In this document: positions 24,997-35,953 of the stretch, piece after piece
Layout of the letters: every line of letters begins with the position of its first letter
Numbering within the stretch: position 1 is the first letter of the stretch
Assembly: GCA_033182465.1 (NCBI GenBank)
Contig: CP137329.1
Span: forward strand, 1,178,001-1,242,000
Source: Sanghuangporus weigelae
Taxonomy: Eukaryota > Basidiomycota > Agaricomycetes > Hymenochaetales > Hymenochaetaceae
Length of the DNA stretch: 64,000 nucleotides
Reading direction: 5' to 3'
Position numbers and translations under genes: made by a program
The notes under the pieces: model-generated
What the model was told of the DNA's origin: nothing
Seen by the model: only the letters and a program-made list of their open reading frames with translations
The model's database searches: none

Positions 24997-25970
24997 AAGG
25001 TTGGGATAGGCTACCCCTCGTCTTATAGCGATCCAGGAACAACAAAACCTTAAAGTGTTCGTCAATACAATAACAAACAATCCCTCATTTCAGATGATTA
25101 AAAAACCATTTGCAAATCTACTCGATATTCTCAGACAATCCTTCCACTGGCCTGGGACATGTGTACACTATCCATCTTACGAAAGCAAGTGCAAGGTCCC
25201 CATGAGCGAATGAATCGCACAATCCATGAGTCTTTGCGAGGAATCCTCGTGCTACCGCAATCGATCTGACGGCAACCAGGTGCCAGAATACCGTGTAACT
25301 TTTTTCAAACCACTCGCCTCGATCAATGCTTGGTTCTACAGTATAGATCGAGCTTGATTGCCTCGACATCCGGAATCAACAGAAGATGACTTTGCTTGCT
25401 AGCGCATCATGCTTGTCTCTCCCGCTCAACATTAGTTGCTCCGGGAATCGGACTTTGCCAAAGGCACTACTTTGCGTCGGCCCACTGTGTCCTGACTGGA
25501 ATCTCCGCCTTTAGGGACGGCCTTATGGCCCGTCAAAGGTGTATGAATAATGACACTGCATATATCCCATTAACTCCGCTTCGCCAGCTCCGAAAAGGAT
25601 ATGGGACGGGGGGGAGGGGGAGGGGGCGGAAGCAGAAGCGACCGACACGGGTGTAAAAAATTATTCCTTGCTTTGCCCCGAACACTCAACCCAATCGCGT
25701 GCGTTTTGATTGGAGAGCTCTTTAAATGTCACTTTCTCAGCGCAAAATTAATCTTGTATGAGCTGTATGAACCTGCGTTGTAAGTACTTTGTGGTGTTCA
25801 TTGGAAATAAACGACAAACGACTGAAAGTCTCCAAGTCGACAACAAATGGAAATGCAATGTAAGGTGTTCTTCGTGGATATGCAGTTGCCTGGACAAGCT
25901 AAAAGACGTGCATTCTGGAGTACAACAAATCAAATCAGAACTTACTTCCGGCTGAGAATACCGTACAGAA
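24997..25970. other. Intergenic, no gene seen
   Basis: About 970 bases. It contains a G-rich tract (25603-25629) and otherwise only short, unsupported open frames. Confidence 0.5.
25603..25629 (+). other. G-rich tract, possible G-quadruplex
   Basis: Five or more runs of three to seven guanines separated by single A or AC/CG spacers. The pattern satisfies the usual G-quadruplex consensus. Whether it folds or has a role is unknown. Confidence 0.5.
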
Positions 25971-26659
25971 ATGCCGAACACCATTCACTTTGCTAAAGTG
26001 GTGGAGTATAATCAGAATAGCAGCACCTGGTCCAACCTGAAGAAGCATTTGGTTCATGAGATATATAATTGTAAGCGATCTTCCTTACCTTCGCTTCGTT
26101 TACATTTGCAGCGGGCATGTTTACTGTCTATGGTGAGCGAAGGTAATCCAGAAATCGATGTTCAAGTTCGCGTCGACGAGTACTACGCGAATGGTGAGTG
26201 CTATCTACCTTCCACCATCTGTCTCGCAGTCCAAATAATAACTGTTAGTCTTGCCAGGCGAGTTCCTTCATGAGGGAAAGGAGAAAGTGAAGTCAAGGTT
26301 GTTTACCGAGGCGAAAAAGGCATGTGAGGATTTGAAAGCGGGCCTTAGTAAGTCCTGCTCCTTACGAAAGCTAGCCAACAGGGAACGTAATGCTTCATTC
26401 ATCTGACTTTATTCATTCCCTCGCAGTCGCGCATGGAGCAAAAATCCGTACGTGAGGTGTTGCAATGACAATATCCTCACTGTAGTCAGGTTGGACTTTG
26501 TGATCTGTCCCAAAATCGAATCGAGAGCTCTTTACTCTCTTGTTTGAAACCCGACTGACCTTCAATGATTGGCGCGGAAGCAGTTCATTCGGTTTGGTTT
26601 CAGATAACTCGAAGGTGACGTTTGGCCACACATGGATACCAACAATTTTCAAACCCTAA
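25971..26659 (+). CDS. Small five-exon protein, unknown function
   Basis: Not recognised. Exons 25971-26070, 26143-26193, 26258-26347, 26427-26447 and 26604-26659 join in frame to 105 residues with consensus-like splice sites (GTAAGC, GTGAGT, GTAAGT and GTACGT donors). The predicted protein begins MPNTIHFAKVVEYNQNSS, is charged and helical in the middle (VQVRVDEYYANGEFLHEG, then KEKVKSRLFTEAKKACEDLK), and ends in HTWIPTIFKP. No signal peptide, membrane helix or Cys motif is visible. If the fourth intron is not removed, the frame stops at 26455 instead. Four small introns each preserving frame argue for a real gene. The acceptor of the first intron is the least certain junction. The gene converges on the AP-1 mu gene. 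Confidence 0.5.
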
Positions 26660-26933
26660 CATCTTCGGGCATCTTAGATCCAACGCGCTCAGGGACGTAG
26701 CTGGGCACATATTTCTAGTCAAAGATGAAATGAGTCGAGAACAGATAGGCTTCCGGGATCTAATCATGGAGAAAAGACCCTGGCACTGGCACAGTAGAGG
26801 AATGTTAGGCACGAAACTTGCGGTCGGAGTGATGAAGAAGATGAGCTTCAAAGCCGAACTAGGGAGCACAGATGAATTTCCCCAGCTGACGGTGATATTG
26901 CTACAGGTTACACGCGTCCATAAATTTCCACTT

Positions 26934-28606
26934 CTACATCGGTACAAAAGATGCGCTCCCTTTCTCGAGAGCTGTTCGTAAACTACAAAACAGCAAGAAT
27001 GAAACACCGTTAATCTTTCGCAGAAGCGCAAATTGAAGAAAGTGCTTACCTGTAGTCATCGCCGTGTTGAGTGATATATCGTACCCAGGGCAAAGCCTGG
27101 TACCCGCTCTTCTCCACGATTTTGAGGTATCGTACTTGAATGCCGGAGACGGTGAAGTAAGGAATCTCGAATTTGACAGTAATAGGTGCTCGTCGTTCCA
27201 GTTCATTTTCTGCATATACAAGCAAAAAGAAGATTGATACTTAGGGATGCGGAAGCAAAGAACACCGCACGTACCCCCGCGGACGCTAGGCAGCGCAAAA
27301 TGCGCACGCATTAGGAACTCACGTCCTCCAGCAAGCTGCTTAATCTTCCACACAAACGCGCTCTTATCAGGTGCGTAGTGCACCGAACCCGTAGCAGCTC
27401 TGAAGCGCGGAGCACTCGCATCATCAGGAACAGGAACATAAATCTCCACGCTATTTGCTGTACTCCGTCGTTTAAATTGCGCTTTCACTTTGACGACGTA
27501 CTCAACGCGCGACCCCTTGTGATTTTCGATAGCAGCTTCTGCCCAGATGAGTGGTTTCACCGGCGTGCTGAGTCGATAAGACATTAGTTCAAACTCCCCG
27601 TCCGGAGGGATGAAGGAAATAGTTCGGTCGTTTTCGAAACGTGAGAGCCGTACGCATTGGTGGAATTTGACGTCTTCCATTTCGATTGCCTTACCTCGCG
27701 CAGCTTCACGAAAGGTAAGTATTGGAACGATAATGTAAAGATAAACATCGACTTACTCCGACCAGTACTCTCAAACATCACTTTATCATTCAGACCAAGT
27801 CGCAGCTCTGGCATACCCGACAAGTAGCACTTCATCTTGACTGCACCAAGAATTTCCGATCGAATGACATTGCCATTAGCGTTGACCTATGATACACTTT
27901 AGTGCTCAATGAAACAATATCGCCGAAGGACAACATACGAGCATATTGACGCTTTCAATGACGTCCAAGAACACCTCATTCTTTCGATATCGTATACCCT
28001 CCGATCTCCACGAAACCGCGTTCGTGACAGCCATAGGAGGCCGTACTTGCACCTCCAGTTGATGTGATTCTTGAGTGATATACCTGGACAGTGGCAACAA
28101 GCCAAAGGTCAGTTCTTCCACCAGCAGTACAACAAGAAGATAAGCGCACTCTTGCAAGATTTTACTCTCAGTCGTCTGAGGGTACCCAAAGTCCATCATC
28201 TCATCCAGCAGCTCGTAAATAACCACGAAGTTATCTCGTATCGACTCCTCCTCAAGTTCCTTGAAGTATTCGACAAGGACAGACGAGAGACGGTGCAGGA
28301 AGATGATGATTTCTGCTGCATTGGTGTTACGTCTTGAAAGCGCAAGAACTGACAACATTCGATAATCATAAGAAACGAAAAAAGATGAAGAGTATTTGAA
28401 TTCGCACGATAGAGATTACTATGTCTAATATGCATGTAGTTTATACCCTGACTTGAGAAACACGGAGTGACCTGTTGTCCTTCTTCCTCGATGTCCAACA
28501 TGAGAGGAAGAAACCGTTCAACATGCGATGCTGGTACATCATCGCGATATGATCGCTGTATGAGAGGTTTTCCTTTGAGGTCAAGGATTGCGACGAGGCT
28601 TGTCAT
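26934..28606 (-). CDS. APM1: AP-1 clathrin adaptor complex subunit mu
   Basis: Medium chain of the AP-1 adaptor, which binds Tyr-based sorting signals and recruits clathrin at the trans-Golgi network and endosomes. The start at 28606 gives MTSLVAILDLKGKPLIQRSY. The N-terminal longin-like domain includes EEEGQQVTPCFSSQGINYMH and LALSRRNTNAAEIIIFLHRL, then DNFVVIYELLDEMMDFGYPQ. The C-terminal mu homology domain has VSWRSEGIRYRKNEVFLDVI, MKCYLSGMPELRLGLNDKVM, FELMSYRLSTPVKPLIWAEA and PITVKFEIPYFTVSGIQVRY, ending YITQHGDDYSLRTALEKG and a short extension to the TAG at 26934-26936. About eight exons join cleanly. Near-identity to the AP-1 rather than AP-2 signature makes the assignment firm. The C-terminal extension after the usual ending is about ten residues. 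Confidence 0.95.
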
Positions 28607-28893
28607 GGTGTACGAGGAACAAGAGGTTGAAGCGGGACACGCAGCAGAATTTCGTTTCGCGCAGGGGGAGACGTGTGTTACGTAATATTCAGTTATCAAG
28701 TCCTCCCTCAGTTTCGAGGTATGGTGCTGTCGCATTGGCGAAATCGACAACCATCTAGCATAATAATATTTTGTAGGTCTGAGCCGAAGTCAGAATTACT
28801 CAAATAACGCTGTCATGCAGATGTTTATGATACAAGAAACAGAATTAAGAATCGGAAAGCAATTTCGAAAGCCATAAGTAAATCGTGAATCAT

Positions 28894-30395
28894 TCATCGT
28901 CGGAACACCCTTAAGAAACCCGACCCAGAGCCTTTCCTCTTATTGCCCTTCAACAATGGCGTGTTTTCACCTAGCATCGCACGGACGATCTCCTCGTCGG
29001 AAAGTTGTGGTCGTCCATCTTCACCTTCCTCACCTCGTTCCTCTTCATCTGCTGAACGCGAGTGGGGTATAGGCTGGGTAGATTGTCCAAGCTCGGCAGA
29101 GGAAGGCGGAAGAGGATGCCCGAAGTCGTCGATGTGCAGACGGCGTTGCCGAATCTTCCACGCGATGCACATGAATAGGAGGATTGCCTGCATAATACCC
29201 GACACGGCGAACATGATCCAGCCTGAAAGGCAAGATTAGCTACAGCCTGAACTCATCACACTTCAAGCGTGCAACTCACTCGTCCAATCTGTTCCAGGCC
29301 TTTGCGGTATATTAGCCAAAAATTTGAGCGATATTGAAAGAAGAAATATACCTCATAGCAATGGAAAGTACCATAAGTGCCGCTCCAGGGCTCTGAATAA
29401 CCATCATAGGAATGCTTAGTGCGCCAACTAATTTAAGGCGGAATGTGTGCCACAATTGTGGACAATATTGAATTGCAGCGAGTGCAGCGGAAGTAAGTCC
29501 AAGGAACGTCGCCCACCCTGCTATGCGCGGGTCCTGTGCGGGGCTCGCGGGTAGGCTGACGTTGGTGGAAAGGAGGAGACCAAAGGTGACAAAGATGCAG
29601 AACACCCTGTGCACGGCGTGAAGTAAATGTGAATTGTGAGTGATGATGAAAGACAACTTGAAGAGGAATAGACGAACATGTGTAAGGCGACTGCCCAGGC
29701 AAGGACAACTGATAGTCGCCAATGTGATGTCTTTGCATTCGTCTTCACCGGCATGTCGTCCACGGCAACAGTCTTAAACTTGAGGTGGGGTGGGTAATAC
29801 ATTATGTATAATATTTGGCTTGAAAGGCTTATCAGTTTGGTTTGGTCATAGCTCCAAAGAAAGCACACACATTACGTTGAAGAGAAGCCACTGAAGAGAA
29901 ACCTGGATAATGCCTCCCATGGATTCCATGCAGCTGCCCGTGCTCTACGCGTGCAAATGAGCGGTGTTTTCAACCAAAGGCACAAAATCACATACGATGT
30001 ACCGGCAACACCTCACAACATTCCACTGCATCGTCCACCTTAATAAATTCAATTCACTTGCCTTTCAAGAAGAAAGGAGGTTTGCGTCACTCACATATTC
30101 AAACATCCTGCTGCGGAGGACGTAGCACCCAACAGCAGGAACCACGGGCTGAATCCCTCGGAAGAGCCCTTATTGATAATTTTGAAATGCTGAATGTTTT
30201 GAAACTCGCTGTCAGCTATTCATCGGGCTCGTTCGCTTGGAGCGTTCTCACCTGCGGAACGTAAGACGCGAAGAGTCCGCCTATGAGACCTAACGTGAGC
30301 AATGTTCCCCATAGGTCATGGTGCTATCACGACAACATTAACGACACCCTCTGTTACGTTGCATTGGAGCATACCGGTTCGCAGACGTCCGACAT
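28894..30395 (-). CDS. PQ-loop repeat membrane protein
   Basis: Multi-helix membrane protein with PQ-loop repeats, the fold of cystinosin and vacuolar basic amino-acid transporters. The substrate cannot be read from sequence. The start at 30395 gives MSDVCEP joined by a 54-base intron to HHDLWGTLLTLGLIGGLFA. The first PQ motif is in SYVPQHFKIINKGSSEGFSP and is followed by WFLLLGATSSAAGCLN. A further exon gives GSCMESMGGIIQVSLQWLLF, then LYIMYYPPHLKFKT, WRLSVVLAWAVALHM, and the second repeat in AAIQYCPQLWHTFRLKLVGA with LSIPMMVIQSPGAALMVLSI. The last exon holds a final helix (MFAVSGIMQAILLFMCIAWK) and an acidic cytosolic tail with EENTP-like motif (GENTPLLKG). That LL motif could be a vacuolar sorting signal (inference). 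The exon near 30000-30040 is the least certain. Confidence 0.82.
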
Positions 30396-30891
30396 AGCGG
30401 TGGTGAGAGACAGAAGGCAAGACGGATGCCTACCTACGCCCTACGAGCAGCGTGGAGATAAGATAGTTTCCCACGGTATTTTATCAGATTACTTTCCACT
30501 TAGATGAGAAATTCGACTTCACTAAATTTACTTCCATACAAAAATCAACGGAAACTACATACATGCAGGGATCTTGGTTCAGAACTGATTTGTATAGAGG
30601 GTCAGTATTTGTGTAAAGTTGGATTCATCCTCCAGAATATGAAATCTTATGAGGTCCTGAACACCACCGAGCTGCTTCCGAGTCTGAGTCTTTCTTCTGA
30701 ATATTCTGTGGGTTTCGAGTCCGCTCATTATTGTTTCGGGCATGCAAATGTATATGCATGTGAACTATCGCATTAATGTAAGATGCCAATACTGTACATG
30801 CTTGACATCTGAAACAAGAATCCGTTGATGACGAGGACTTCCACGAACATATATATATAGTACTGAACCATTATTTTGACCAGACCATTCG

Positions 30892-31619
30892 CTACCGGAC
30901 TTCTTCCAAGACCTTCGCAGCTCCTTGCACAATAACCTCCCATTCAGTTCTATGCAATTTCTCCTCGAACACCTCTAATGTCTCTCCTTTCTCGAGCGAG
31001 ACCTCCTTCACAATAACCGGTTCCCCTCGATCAACCTCCTTGATCACCCGATGCACCATCACCCCAACCTTGTCGACTTCACCCTTCTGAAATGCATCAT
31101 ATGCACGCTGGATGGCATTGGCACCGTCGAACGCGCCGGGAAGTGCAGGATGGAGATTGATGACAGGTATGGGCTTACCCCGTACTCGAGCTCCTTCTTC
31201 AACCGGATCGAGGAAGGCCTCGCTGAGGACGTGCATCCATCCGGCTAGCACGACCAGATCTGGCCGGGCATCAAGTACAATTTTCGCGATTTCAGCATCA
31301 TAATCGGCTCGTGATTTACCCGGATTCGCCTTCAGGTAAGGTTGCAGCGCAAGATACGCCGTCGGTATAGGAGGGCTAGCATTTGCTGCCCGCGTCAGTC
31401 CGTACGCGGCTTTCCTGTTTGAGACGACGAGGACTATCGAGCAGTTTGGGAGCGAGGGAGTGTTTTGCGCGTCGATGAGAGCCTGGAGGTTTGTTCCTAA
31501 GCACAATCAATGTTGCATCAGTTCGTGCATATATGCACACAAGAATTATTCTTAAGCTTGCCTGAGCCGGATATGAGAACGACTATCCTGCGTTTAGAAG
31601 GATTCTCCTCATCGGTCAT
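30892..31619 (-). CDS. ADE8: Phosphoribosylglycinamide formyltransferase (GAR transformylase)
   Basis: Third step of de novo purine synthesis: transfers formyl from 10-formyl-tetrahydrofolate to GAR, in the cytosol. Two exons, 31619-31562 and 31496-30892, give 220 residues. Landmarks are RRIVVLISGSGTNLQALIDA (phosphate-binding loop), VVSNRKAAYGL, LAGWMHVLSEAFL, the catalytic INLHPALPGAFDG (Asn and His of the NxHPxLxP type), GVMVHRVIKEVDRGEPVIVK and a C-terminal helix. It is monofunctional, as in other fungi, where GARS/AIRS are on a separate protein. The single intron begins GCAAGC rather than GT and interrupts the GSGTN motif; removing it restores the motif exactly, so this is a good GC...AG intron. 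Confidence 0.95.
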
Positions 31620-31845
31620 GGCGGAAAGAGAATATCAGCCATGCCTTGAGATCGTTCACGATTCAAAGTCAAAATTTTGAGAAAAGAAGATAAGATAAGA
31701 TAAAGCAATTGCGTGGGACTTTTGCTCGGATTCCTCTTTCTTTTCTTTACTTCAGTTGTTTCATGCATAGTTGACTTGGACTATCCATACAAACACTTTG
31801 GTACATCTCTCTAATAACATTTTGGGTTACTGTAAATGTATGGGC

Positions 31846-33749
31846 TCATACACCGATTTGACCAGATACCTTCCCTTTTTTCTGTGCCTCATTTTCAATG
31901 ACAGCCTTCACCAAAGTAACGTCTGGCTTCTCTACGTCTATAACCCGACGATCGCGCTCTAGCAGACCCTTAAACTCCTCTGGAAGTACATCACGCTCGA
32001 AATTGAATCCAGTCTCACTTGTAAGCGCTTGAGTGACTGCTTCCGAGAACTTGGCTGGATGTGCGGTTGATAGAACGACTTGCACAGTCGAAGGCGGACT
32101 AGGAGAGTGCGATGAAGGAAATAAAAGGGCGAGATACAGAAGCAAATACGTACTTTCGGGTAGCTATGGTTTTTGCAGCGGCGAGTCCGACAGCTGTATG
32201 CGGATCTGCGATGTAAGATGGTGATGACTTGTAGAACGAGCGGATAGTTTCAATCGTCTGGATAAATGGCGTCCTTAGCAATCTCAGCGACCATCAAGAG
32301 AAAAGATCGCGTACCTGTCCGTCAGATATTCTCTCCGCAATGAAATCGCGCCGCGCAAGCTCTAAAACACCGGTCGGCACTTCGACGCGTCCATTGCTCT
32401 TCACCTTGCTCATCCAATCTGCAACGGTATCGCAAGCTGCCTTGCGATCCTTTGCCCCAATTGCCTCGAATGCTAGATACCAAAGCAAGCGCTCGAAGTT
32501 GCTGGACACAAGGATGTCCATTGCCGGGCTTAACGTTGCGCGAACTCCTCCTGCTTGCGCAGCTTGTTTGCCGTCTGAAGCACCGTTCACAGGCGCAGCA
32601 GCACCTTCGGCCGACACAGACGCACTTTTCTCATATCGGCCACTCTTCCAGAATCGCGCAAGGATGTCATTCTCATTTGTCGCCACGACCAGACGCGCAC
32701 AGGGCAAACCCATGCGCTTAGCATAATATCCAGCAAGGATATCGCCAAAATTGCCCGTGGGTACTACGAACTGCAACTCCGCGGAAGAGCCTGCAGGTAA
32801 CAGACGGCGAGCATGAAAGAAAGCGAGGAAATAGTACACTGTTTGCGCCAAGATGCGCGCCCAGTTGATGGAGTTGATCGCGCCGAGATGGTAGGTAGAG
32901 TTAAATTCGCCGTCGGCAAACAAGGCTTTCACAATATCCTAAAATGATGATTGCTTGGTGAATTGAAGAATAGACTAGGTGAGGGGGAAGCGGCGCCCAC
33001 CTGGCAATCATCAAAGGTGCCCTTCATGGCGACGTTATGAACATTGTCGTCTGTTACTGTTGTCATCTGTGCTTCTTGAATGGGCGATACACGCCCTTTT
33101 GGATGGAGAATAAAGATGGAAATATCCGCTTTATTGCGGAGTCCGTAGATCGCAGCACTTGAGCAGATACATGCATGCAATCAGATCCAAGACGAAACCG
33201 TGAGGCGCTTAATCGGGGAACACTTACCTGCCAGTATCACCGCTCGTTGCGCCTAGAACAGTCAAACGCTCCCTCGGCTCACCGGCCGTCCTTCGTGCAT
33301 TCCTTCTGATGAGGAAGAACTCGAATAGGTTACCGAGAAGTTGCAAAGCGACATCCTTAAACGCAAACGTCGGCCCGTGAAACAACTCAAGTACAAAAAG
33401 ATCATCACTTAGTTTCTTCAACGGCGTGATATTCGGATGTCGGAAGGTGCTGTACGATTTGTCTACGAGCGCGCGGAGTTCGTCTCGCGAGATCTCCGAC
33501 GGATTGATGTAAAGTGAGAGGATTTCGAGTGAGAGTTCTTGGAATGGGAACGAAGACCATTTTGTTTGCCAATCATCCGGAAGCTTAGGAATCTCTACGG
33601 GGATATACAATCCGCCATCTGGAGCAAGGCCTGTAAGGACTGTCTAGATGAACGTTGGTTAACAGATCTGTGGTGATGAGTCGAAGAAAATGCTCGACCT
33701 CTTCAAACGATAACTCCTTTCCATCGCCTCTTGTCGAGAAATATCTCAT
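31846..33749 (-). CDS. THR4: Threonine synthase
   Basis: PLP-dependent last step of threonine synthesis, O-phosphohomoserine to threonine. The start at 33749 gives MRYFSTRGDGKELSFEE (exon 33749-33699), then VLTGLAPDGGLYIPVEIPKL, as in fungal THR4. Landmarks are ELFHGPTFAFKDVALQLLGN (PLP lysine in FKD), LGATSGDTGSAAIYGLR, FILHPKGRVSPIQEAQMTTV, INSINWARILAQTVYYFLAF, FVVPTGNFGDILAGYYAKRM (phosphate-binding loop) and LVVATNENDILARFW. C-terminal exons have IADPHTAVGLAAA and VVLSTAHPAKFSEAVTQAL, ending at the stop at 31846-31848. About seven exons. An Ala/Gly-rich insertion (about positions 32560-32620) is a variable loop. ADE8 lies 226 bases downstream on the same strand; there is no sign of cotranscription. 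Confidence 0.95.
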
Positions 33750-35953
33750 TATCTGGTCCAGTCTCAGATCTAGCTATTTTTCCAAGTTGCTACTGTTGAA
33801 GACGATGCGAAAGTCGCGACCTCGACGTGAAACCGAGTCAAACCGGAAATTTTGAGTCGAGAGTACTTCCTATTCAGGAATGCGAATCGCTGCGATCCCG
33901 TGATCCCAGATACGCCAAACTCGCCTCCACTGAACTCTCCAACTTCTTCTACTCACTCGACAAGGAATCGTAAATGCTCTCAATCTGGGTCTTGAGTAGC
34001 GTTTCGGTTGCCCAATTGTCCCGATCAACTTATCATGATTTCTACACAGATGCTTGACCGTCGGATGAGTGACTCCGTTAGCTCGTGGGTGCCGGCCGGC
34101 GAGCGATATCACACTGGCAGAATGAGAGCCCAATCATCGATTGGACGTGGAAAATTTCCAATGATGTGCAGGCTGCCAATCTAATGCTGTGTGTACTTGG
34201 ACTGTTACACGCGTCTGATGCCTGACCTTTTGATGGGCCCAATCAAAGTCCAAATGATGAAGCAGCGGCAGCGCCTGCCTCGCGCCACCAAAAACCTGTC
34301 GCCGCTTTCCGTAATGCACAACACTCCAAACTTCCTCATGGATCTTCACAAGAGCATGGAAAACAAGAATTGTGCAGCCCATGGCGATGCTTTCTTTGTC
34401 GTGCGTTGATTTCATTGGATTTCGATGGGCTGATGCTGATTCAAATTCTACAAATTCCACTTTCTATTCGGTTTTCCTTGACTTCTGGTGGAAGATAGCT
34501 GGAGGACGCTCTAATCACTTGAACGATCTTGATTTCTCTAGAATGCGTGGAACACTGCAATGCAGCCCGATCTCACTGATTCTTCGACCTCATGCAGAGC
34601 CCTGAGTTTATGCCTTCATTACAGCTACTAACGTGGCATCGATTTCGTGTACCATCAGCTTGCATCAGACCGGATTTCAATTGCCTCGCTTGGATATGAC
34701 TTGCGTGACGATCCTGGGAAACGTTGCTATGCGAGCCTCAAATGCTTCGGAAGCGACGATGTCTCCTATTCGCGGAATCAGTTTATCACATCGGTGTCCG
34801 ATCGATCTGTGCGCGAGAGTTTTGTCGTTCAATGGCCGAATATGTCTGCACTTCACCTCAACTGACAGTCCATCGATGAAAATCTATTAGGGAGCGCGCT
34901 CGTCGTCATGCAGGTGTTTATGCGCTTCCAGACGGCATATCTTTGACCTATTACACTTATCCTCCTAGCTCTTGGCCGTTCGCAAGGTTGACATTGGCGA
35001 GTCGCCATCAGGTTTGACTTGAATGCTAAACTGTCTGTGTCGTGTCATATCTTATTTGACTCGTCCAAGTGTATCACGGTGCCTTACGACAAGTAACAAC
35101 GAGGGACTAGCGACCTGTATCAAATTTAAATCTGTCTTCGTTGACGGTGTCAAGGTTGGTAAACCCGAGGTTTCTTGCGCGAGAAAAGTGCTCATTTTAC
35201 CACACATTTAATAGTATCATGCGGCACCCTCTTCCACCAGATGATATCTTGATGGATGTCTTATCCGAAGAGAATATTTGCGAGCGACATCAAGTTTGCA
35301 TTTCGCCTTCGAGGCGCCAAATTTAGACACCGGCTGATCCAATCCTCTGGATGCTTCCGAATTTGTCCATCACAGCTTACGACTGAGCTTGATGATCTCA
35401 GTCACGCATCACTCCGATAGAAGATGGCGGGTAGACTTAGGAGTCTCCAACGTTCTTCTTCTTTCGGATGGTGTGAATCGGTGGCAGGAATGGAGGCGCT
35501 ATCACCTCGCCTCCTGACCTACTAAACTATTCCGATCGGACTGTCCGGGCGCTACTCGGATGAAGCACTTTCAACTCTGGAAAATCTCCCTTTCTTGCAT
35601 CTTCCTTATTGTAGGGAAATGGTCTGGAAAAGCGCGATGGGCAGGTGTGGATGTGTGGAAGCACAGCCAATGATCAGTGGGAACTGGTGGAAGCAGACCG
35701 CACCTCATACTAGATGTGCACTGCCTCCATCTGTTTCTAAATACTCCATCATTCGTATAGATACTTTTACTCGCGCGTCATCTTCCGCCGAAAGTCCCCC
35801 GTTGCTGCCTGTTGCTCGCTTCGCTTGGTCCCATCGTCTCCGAGACGCTTTCGGTTATACTTCACTCGGTGTTTCTAGGTCCCGTTCTCATCGAACTACT
35901 AAAGGCTATCCACCCTGGCGTCCGCTTGGCTTCCGTGTTCTCCGCCATCCAGT
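33750..35953. other. Unassigned 2.2 kb region
   Basis: No gene could be supported. Short open frames on both strands (for example 34647-34865 and 35141-35326, plus) never join into a convincing spliced product. The segment around 35219, MRHPLPPDDILMDVLSEEN, vaguely recalls the start of an F-box, but the frame closes within about 35 codons. It may hold a decayed F-box-type gene, a long noncoding transcript, or nothing. Confidence 0.4.

Noticed and set aside
26622-26981. Plus-strand frame (119 codons) between the small gene and the AP-1 mu gene
   Set aside because: It overlaps the last exon of the AP-1 mu gene on the other strand and has no recognisable family or splice context.
31846-33749. 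ADE8 and THR4 as a metabolic gene cluster
   Set aside because: They serve different pathways, are separately promoted housekeeping genes, and no third related gene is adjacent.
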